This document shows positions 59,497 to 64,000 of a DNA stretch of 64,000 bases, one piece after another. The first letter of the stretch is position 1. Every line of letters begins with the position of its first letter. Origin of the DNA: Linanthus parryae (taxonomy: Eukaryota > Streptophyta > Magnoliopsida > Ericales > Polemoniaceae); contig JALGPY010000010.1 of NCBI GenBank assembly GCA_023055425.1, forward strand, positions 23,476,363-23,540,362. The letters run 5' to 3'. The notes under the pieces were generated by a model, which worked only from the letters and a program-made list of their open reading frames with translations, made no database searches and had not been told where the DNA came from. The translations under genes were made by a program, and so were the position numbers.

Positions 59497-60744
59497 ATGG
59501 ATGTCAAAACAGCATTCCTTTATGGGAATCTCCTCGAGGACGTGTATATGATACAGCCGGAGGGTTTTGAGGATCCAAAGCAAGCCAACAAAGTCTGTAA
59601 GCTGCAACGGTCCATTTATGGATTGAAGCAAGATTCTAGGAGTTGGAATCGACGTTTTGATGAAGTGGTCAAAGAGTTTGGCTTCATCAGAAACGAAGAT
59701 GAGTCTTGTGCCTACAAGAAGGTTAGTGGGAGCTCTGTAGCTTTTCTGGTCTTGTATGTGGATGACATACTACTCATTGGAAACGACATTCCCATGCTGC
59801 AATCTGTGAAAGATTGGCTAGGAAAGTGTTTCTCAATGAAGGACTTAGGGGAAGCAGCCTATATACTTGGTATAAAGATCTATAGAGATAGATCTAAGAG
59901 GTTGCTAGGCCTAAGTCAAAGTACATATATTGACAAGGTGTTCAAACGGGTCAACATGCAAGATTCCAAGAAGGGATTCTTGCCCATGTCACATGGAATC
60001 ACTCTTTCGAAGAGTGGTTGTCCTTCCAATGAGATTGAGAAGGAACGCATGAGTAGGATCCCCTATGCCTCAGCCATAGGATCTATCATGTACGCCATGT
60101 TATGTACTAGACCAGATGTGTCATATGCCTTGAGTATGACAAGCAGATACCAATCCAATCCAAGTGAGAGTCACTGGATTGCAGTCAAGAACATCCTAAA
60201 GTACTTGAGAAGAACTAAGGATGCTTTCTTGATATTTGGCGGTGAGGAAGAGTTGCGTGTAAGGGGTTACACTGATGCAAGCTTCCAAACCAATAGAGAT
60301 GACTTTAGATCACAATCGGGATATGTGTTTTGCCTGAATGGAGCAGCGGTGAGCTGGAAGAGTTCCAAGCAAGAGACGGTAGCTGATTCTACAACAGAGG
60401 CTGAGTACATTGCTGCAAATGGCGCAGCAAAGGAGGCTGTTTGGATCAGAAAGTTTGTTTCTGAACTTGGTGTGGCCCCTAGCATTGCGGATCCAGTGGA
60501 GTTGTTCTGTGACAACACTGGGGCGATCGCGCAATCAAAGGAACCAAGATTGCACCAGAAGTCCAAGCACCTGCTCAGGAAGTTTCATCTGATTCGAGAT
60601 ATTATCAATAGAGGAGACGTTCGGATATGCAAGATTCCTATAGATGATAATCTGTCAGACCCGCTTACAAAGCCTCTCACGCAGTGGAAGCATGAAGGGC
60701 ACACTAGGAGTATGGGCATACGAGATGCGCCAGATTGGCTCTAG
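59497..60744 (+). pseudogene. Copia reverse transcriptase-RNase H
   Basis: The first Met after the internal stop starts a 415-codon frame: MDVKTAFLYGNL, SIYGLKQDSRSW, catalytic LYVDDILLIG (YVDD 87-90), IPYASAIGSIMYAMLCTRPD, and RNase H GYTDASFQTNRDD (D260), SWKSSKQ, STTEAEYIAA and LFCDNTGAI. It ends IRDAPDWL at TAG 60742-60744, just before the polypurine tract. All RT and RNase H catalytic residues that I can check are present. It is part of the same polyprotein as the two preceding entries. Confidence 0.9.
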
Positions 60745-60757
60745 TGCAAGTGGGAGA
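60745..60757 (+). other. Polypurine tract of the copia element
   Basis: GCAAGTGGGAGAC region directly before the LTR TGTTGG at 60759. Confidence 0.9.
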
Positions 60758-60758
60758 C

Positions 60759-62189
60759 TGTTGGAATAGATGCCCTAGAGGCAATCTAGTTTAGTATGAA
60801 TTTGTATATGGCTAGAAAATTCATTTATTATTTATTGGATATTTAATATAATGAAGTCCTTAGATTTAAAATTGTGTTGTTTATCTTAAATATCCCTAGT
60901 CAAGTATAATGATTAAATGGGACAATCATCTATAGACTAGTATGGGGTTGGATTGATATGGAGATATCACGATCCAACACATAGGTGTGCATTACGGAAT
61001 GTTGCACAGGATTGACCCATCTCCGAGAAGGCTACATACACGTTATGTTGAGTCACAAGCGCTTCTCGCGGTGCAATGGTATTGTCATCCTTAGACTTGA
61101 AGTCACTAGATATTCTAGTTGTGGATTATTGTGATCTTGGTAGCGTTAAACGCTACACCGTAACTGGGTAGTTATAGAGGCGTGTACTGGATACAATAAG
61201 AAGCAAGCTTAGAGATCGTAGTGGACGTAGAGAGGATTTGCCCCTCCCACCTAACGGGAGCAAATATCCTAGGCCACTCGAGGGATAGTGCTTATAGAAT
61301 GTCTGGCCAGACTCAAATAAATCAATATGGGATATTGATGTTATTTGCACGAATAAGGCTATTCCCATGGATCGAGAAACTATGGATTGGATATACGAGT
61401 GTGACTTGTATGTCTCGTGTCCAATCCGGATATGGAGGCAAAGGGATGAGACAATTACTTGTACAAAGGTTGTCAAGATGACTATTCTATTAGTTGGCTA
61501 GAATGGATGTTTTGCTAGAGACCGCTCCATATTAGCAAATAGTTGCTACCAACTAGATAGAACCTATGGGGTCACACGCTATATAGAGTTGAACTAGATT
61601 TGGGAATTAATTAATTGGATTAATTAATTAGAAGGATCACTTTGCAAACCCTTGCAAACTTAGTAGGGACTAATTTGCAAGGAAGGGACTAAATTGAATT
61701 CTAGTTGGACTAGAATAAGTCCTTTAGGTAGTTAACAAGGAGTTGTTGGACTATATAAAGGACCCTCCTTCCTTCCTTCCTTATAAATTATGCTCATTAG
61801 TGAACATAACAAGAGTGGGAGAGAACAAAGGAGAGAGAGCAAGCAACAAGGAGCCCGACGCCGCCCCTTGCCGCCGCCCTCGTCCCCGTCGGCCAAAAGA
61901 GGCCGAGACCCTCTTTTGGGTCTCGTTTTGCGTGATTTCTTCTTCCTCTTCCTATTCCGGGCTAGCACCAAGGAGTTTGGGAGATCTAGGATCAACTCTA
62001 GGCGTGGATCAACTATAGAGAACGTGACATTATTCGCGTTTGAAGTCATCAAGGAGAACCCAAAGGTGTGTTTATGATTTCTAACCTTTACTATCGTTAT
62101 GTCTCTAGACTTGTGATTCTTGGAGGGTTTTGCATGGTTTTATGTTTGATTATGCTTCCGTTGCGCGATCCATGAATCAAAAACCTACA
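60759..62189 (+). repeat. 3' LTR of the copia element
   Basis: 1431 bp, nearly identical to 53677-55106. TATA box at 61751-61760. An open frame from 62130 reads out of this LTR straight into Tekay B integrase and should not be taken as one gene. Confidence 0.93.
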
Positions 62190-63506
62190 GGAACCGCCAG
62201 CAATATGTTGTGCAATTCGACGATTGTGCCAAGCATCTTTGAGGAGAGTAAGGAAGGCCAGAAGGAAGACGCTTTTCTCCAGCAGATTAAGGACAAGATC
62301 AGTAAGGGTGAAGCTCGTGATTTCAAGATCGATGAAGACTGTAGCGTAAAGTTCAAGGGAAGATGGTGCATACCATTGAAATGTGCAGAAGTGAAGGAGA
62401 AGATTATGAAAGAAGCTCATTACACGCCGCACTCAGTACACCCAGGGGGAGACAAGCTGTATAAAGACTTGAAGAAGAACTTCTGGTGGAAGGGCATGAA
62501 GAAGGAAGTAGCAGACTATGTGTCCCGGTGCCTTACATGCCAAAAGGTCAAATTTGAGCACAAGAGACCAGAAGGGATGTTACAGCCGTTAGATGTGCCA
62601 GTGTTGAAATGGGACTCCATCTCAATGGACTTCGTCACTGCATTGCCAACGTCGACTAATGGCCTAAACCAGATATGGGTTGTGGTTGATCGGTTGACAA
62701 AGACGGCCAGATTCATTCCTATAAAAGATACGTGGGATATGGAAAAGAGAGCAAATGCATACATCAAGGATGTGGTGAGATTACATGGAGTACCTAGCTC
62801 AATTGTTTCTGACAGGGATCCAAACTTCCTATCACACTTCTGGAAGGAACTACAGAAGGCCATGGGTACCGAACTCAAGTTCAGCACCGCTTTTCACCCC
62901 GCTACAGATGGACAGACGGAGAGGACCATTCAGACACTTGAAGAAATGTTGAGAGCCTTCATCTTAGACTTTGGGGGATCGTGGGTGGACAAGCTACCAT
63001 TGATAGAGTTTTCCTACAACAACAGCTATCATGCCAGCATAGGAATGGCACCTTACGAGGCGTTGTATGGAAGGAAATGCAGAACACCACTTTGTTGGAG
63101 TGACATCAGTGAGACTATCATTCTCGGACCTTAAATGATTGAAGAGTCGACAAATCAGATTCGTATGATTCGGAAAAGGATGAAGGCAGCCCAGGATCGA
63201 CAGAAGTCTTACGCTGATTCGAAGAGGAGACCGTTGGAATTCAAAGTAGGTGAAAAAGTATTTTTGAAGGTTTCTCCAACAAAAGGCATCATGAGGTTCA
63301 ACCAGAAGGGGAATCTCAGTCCCAAGTTCATTGGACCGTACGAGGTGATGGATCGTATAGGAGAAGTTGCTTATCGCCTAGATCTTCCAAACAACCTAGG
63401 CCGAGTTCATAATGTCTTTCACGTCACGCAACTCAAACCTTACATTCACGACCCGAGCCATGTCCTTGACCCTGAACCAGTCGACCTAGATCCGTCTCTT
63501 TCCTAG
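62190..63506 (+). pseudogene. Tekay B integrase, resumed after the copia insertion
   Basis: In frame from the insertion point: zinc domain (AHYTPHSVHPGGDKLYKDL, RCLTCQKVKFEHKRPEG), core SMDFVTALPTS (first Asp), VVDRLTKTARFIPIKDTW, SDRDPNFLSHFWKEL (second Asp), ATDGQTERTIQTLEE (Glu), so the catalytic triad is intact. A TAA at 63132-63134 replaces a usual Gln in GP-MIEE. The frame goes on through KAAQDRQKSYADSKRRPLEF, VGEKVFLKVSPTKGIMRFNQ and GRVHNVFHVTQLK to TAG at 63504-63506. Confidence 0.9.
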
Positions 63507-63674
63507 GAAGAGCAACCCATCAAAATCCTCGATAGGAAAACCAGGAACACCCGTACCAAGTCAACTACGCTGGTCAAGGTTCTCTGGTCCAACCAATTAC
63601 AAGAAGGAGCTACATGGGGGGCGGAAGCTTACATGATGAAACGATACCCTCACCTGTTTTATCAGGTAAAATAA
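63507..63674 (+). pseudogene. Tekay B chromodomain
   Basis: The same frame after the TAG encodes EEQPIKILDRKTRNT, TLVKVLWSNQLQEGATWGAE and MMKRYPHLF, then the natural stop TAA (63672-63674). This is the Tekay-type C-terminal chromodomain, with EGATWGAE in place of the usual EEATWE. Compare 2764-2901 in Tekay A. Confidence 0.85.
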
Positions 63675-63894
63675 ATTGCGAAAGTATAACCCTACGATTA
63701 GCAATTATTGGCTTACACGTACTAGGCATCGTTATATCATATAGCATGACCAGTTATAACCTCACCTGTGCATATTATAGTATTACTTGGGCATTTATGA
63801 CATATCTAGTGCACTAGCTTCGGATAAGAGTCGCTTAATTAACATACCGTAGTGATAGCTTCGGGGACGAAGCTCTTTTCTAAGGGTGGTAAGA
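63675..63894 (+). other. 3' untranslated part and polypurine tract of Tekay B
   Basis: Ends in CTAAGGGTGGTAAGA (63880-63894) before the LTR. A small hairpin AGCTTCGGGGACGAAGCT lies at about 63857-63874. Confidence 0.75.
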
Positions 63895-64000
63895 TGAAAT
63901 ACCCGAATTTATCTAATGGGGGCGATTGTGCAATTTCTTTAAAACGTTTATTACAAATACGGGGGCTAAACCATGCATTTTGGAAACTTAGGGGAAGTAG
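63895..64000 (+). repeat. 3' LTR of Tekay B (start only)
   Basis: The 106 bases to the window end match 46212-46317 with no difference that I can see, so Tekay B inserted recently despite its stops. Confidence 0.93.

Larger units (their letters stand above)
53677..62189 (+). mobile_element. Nearly intact copia retrotransposon inserted in Tekay B
   Basis: 8513 bp with LTRs 53677-55106 and 60759-62189, TGTTGG...CCAACA ends (right copy CCTACA) and the target duplication GGAAC (53672-53676 and 62190-62194). Order: primer site, 1.65-kb leader, gag, protease, integrase, RT, RNase H, polypurine tract, LTR, as in Ty1/copia. I count roughly twenty differences between the LTRs by eye, so insertion is fairly recent. 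Coding is damaged only by a one-base loss near 58214 and a stop at 59449. The same LTR family appears, older, at 45176. Lineage within copia is not resolved. Confidence 0.93.

Noticed and set aside
62130..63134. Continuous 334-codon frame crossing from the copia LTR into integrase
   Set aside because: The first 20 codons are LTR sequence; the join is an accident of the insertion, not a fusion gene.

Overview
This is nuclear DNA from a flowering plant, most likely a eudicot with a large, repeat-rich genome. The evidence is plant-type Ty3/gypsy and Ty1/copia LTR retrotransposons, primer sites matching plant tRNAs, one intronless CYP89A-like cytochrome P450 gene, and a fragment resembling the plastid-targeted N-terminus of ADP-glucose pyrophosphorylase large subunit. 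I see no tRNA, rRNA, CRISPR or prokaryotic features. Only one host gene looks intact (29227-30795, minus strand). The species cannot be named from this sequence.

Layout. (1) 1-27608 is one decayed chromovirus of the Tekay/Del type (Tekay A, minus strand): a partial 3' LTR (1-2522), broken gag-pol (2725-7269), a Met-tRNA primer site (7834-7845) and a 5' LTR (7848-27608). That LTR is inflated by two insertions. The first is a 6.3-kb non-coding LTR element (9640-15956, TSD TATAT) packed with short hairpins that share a five-base centre. The second is a solo LTR (16462-26573, TSD GATTA), itself split by a 7-kb array of five tandem LTRs and two 345-bp internal domains (19275-26321, TSD GGGGT). (2) 27609-34836 is the gene island: an LTR remnant, the P450 gene with a probable 3'-UTR intron, a 615-bp tandem duplication, the pyrophosphorylase-like fragment, a tRNA-derived SINE-like head and a long CT-rich tract. 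(3) 34853 to the window end is a series of insertions, each cutting an older one: Athila-type LTR (34853), copia-type LTR (35752), copia 3' end (36914), Athila-type gag-protease element (38489), copia LTR (45176), Tekay-type gypsy (Tekay B, 46212 onward), copia (53677-62189, TSD GGAAC). Most right-hand partners of these elements lie beyond the window.

The youngest autonomous-type elements are close to intact. The copia at 53677 has one frameshift and one internal stop. Tekay B has five in-frame stops but keeps its RT, RNase H and integrase catalytic residues. The most unusual signal is the hairpin array at 10537-14679: more than 30 short inverted repeats with different arms around a TTCAG/TTCTG-like centre, inside an LTR element without a recognisable coding region.
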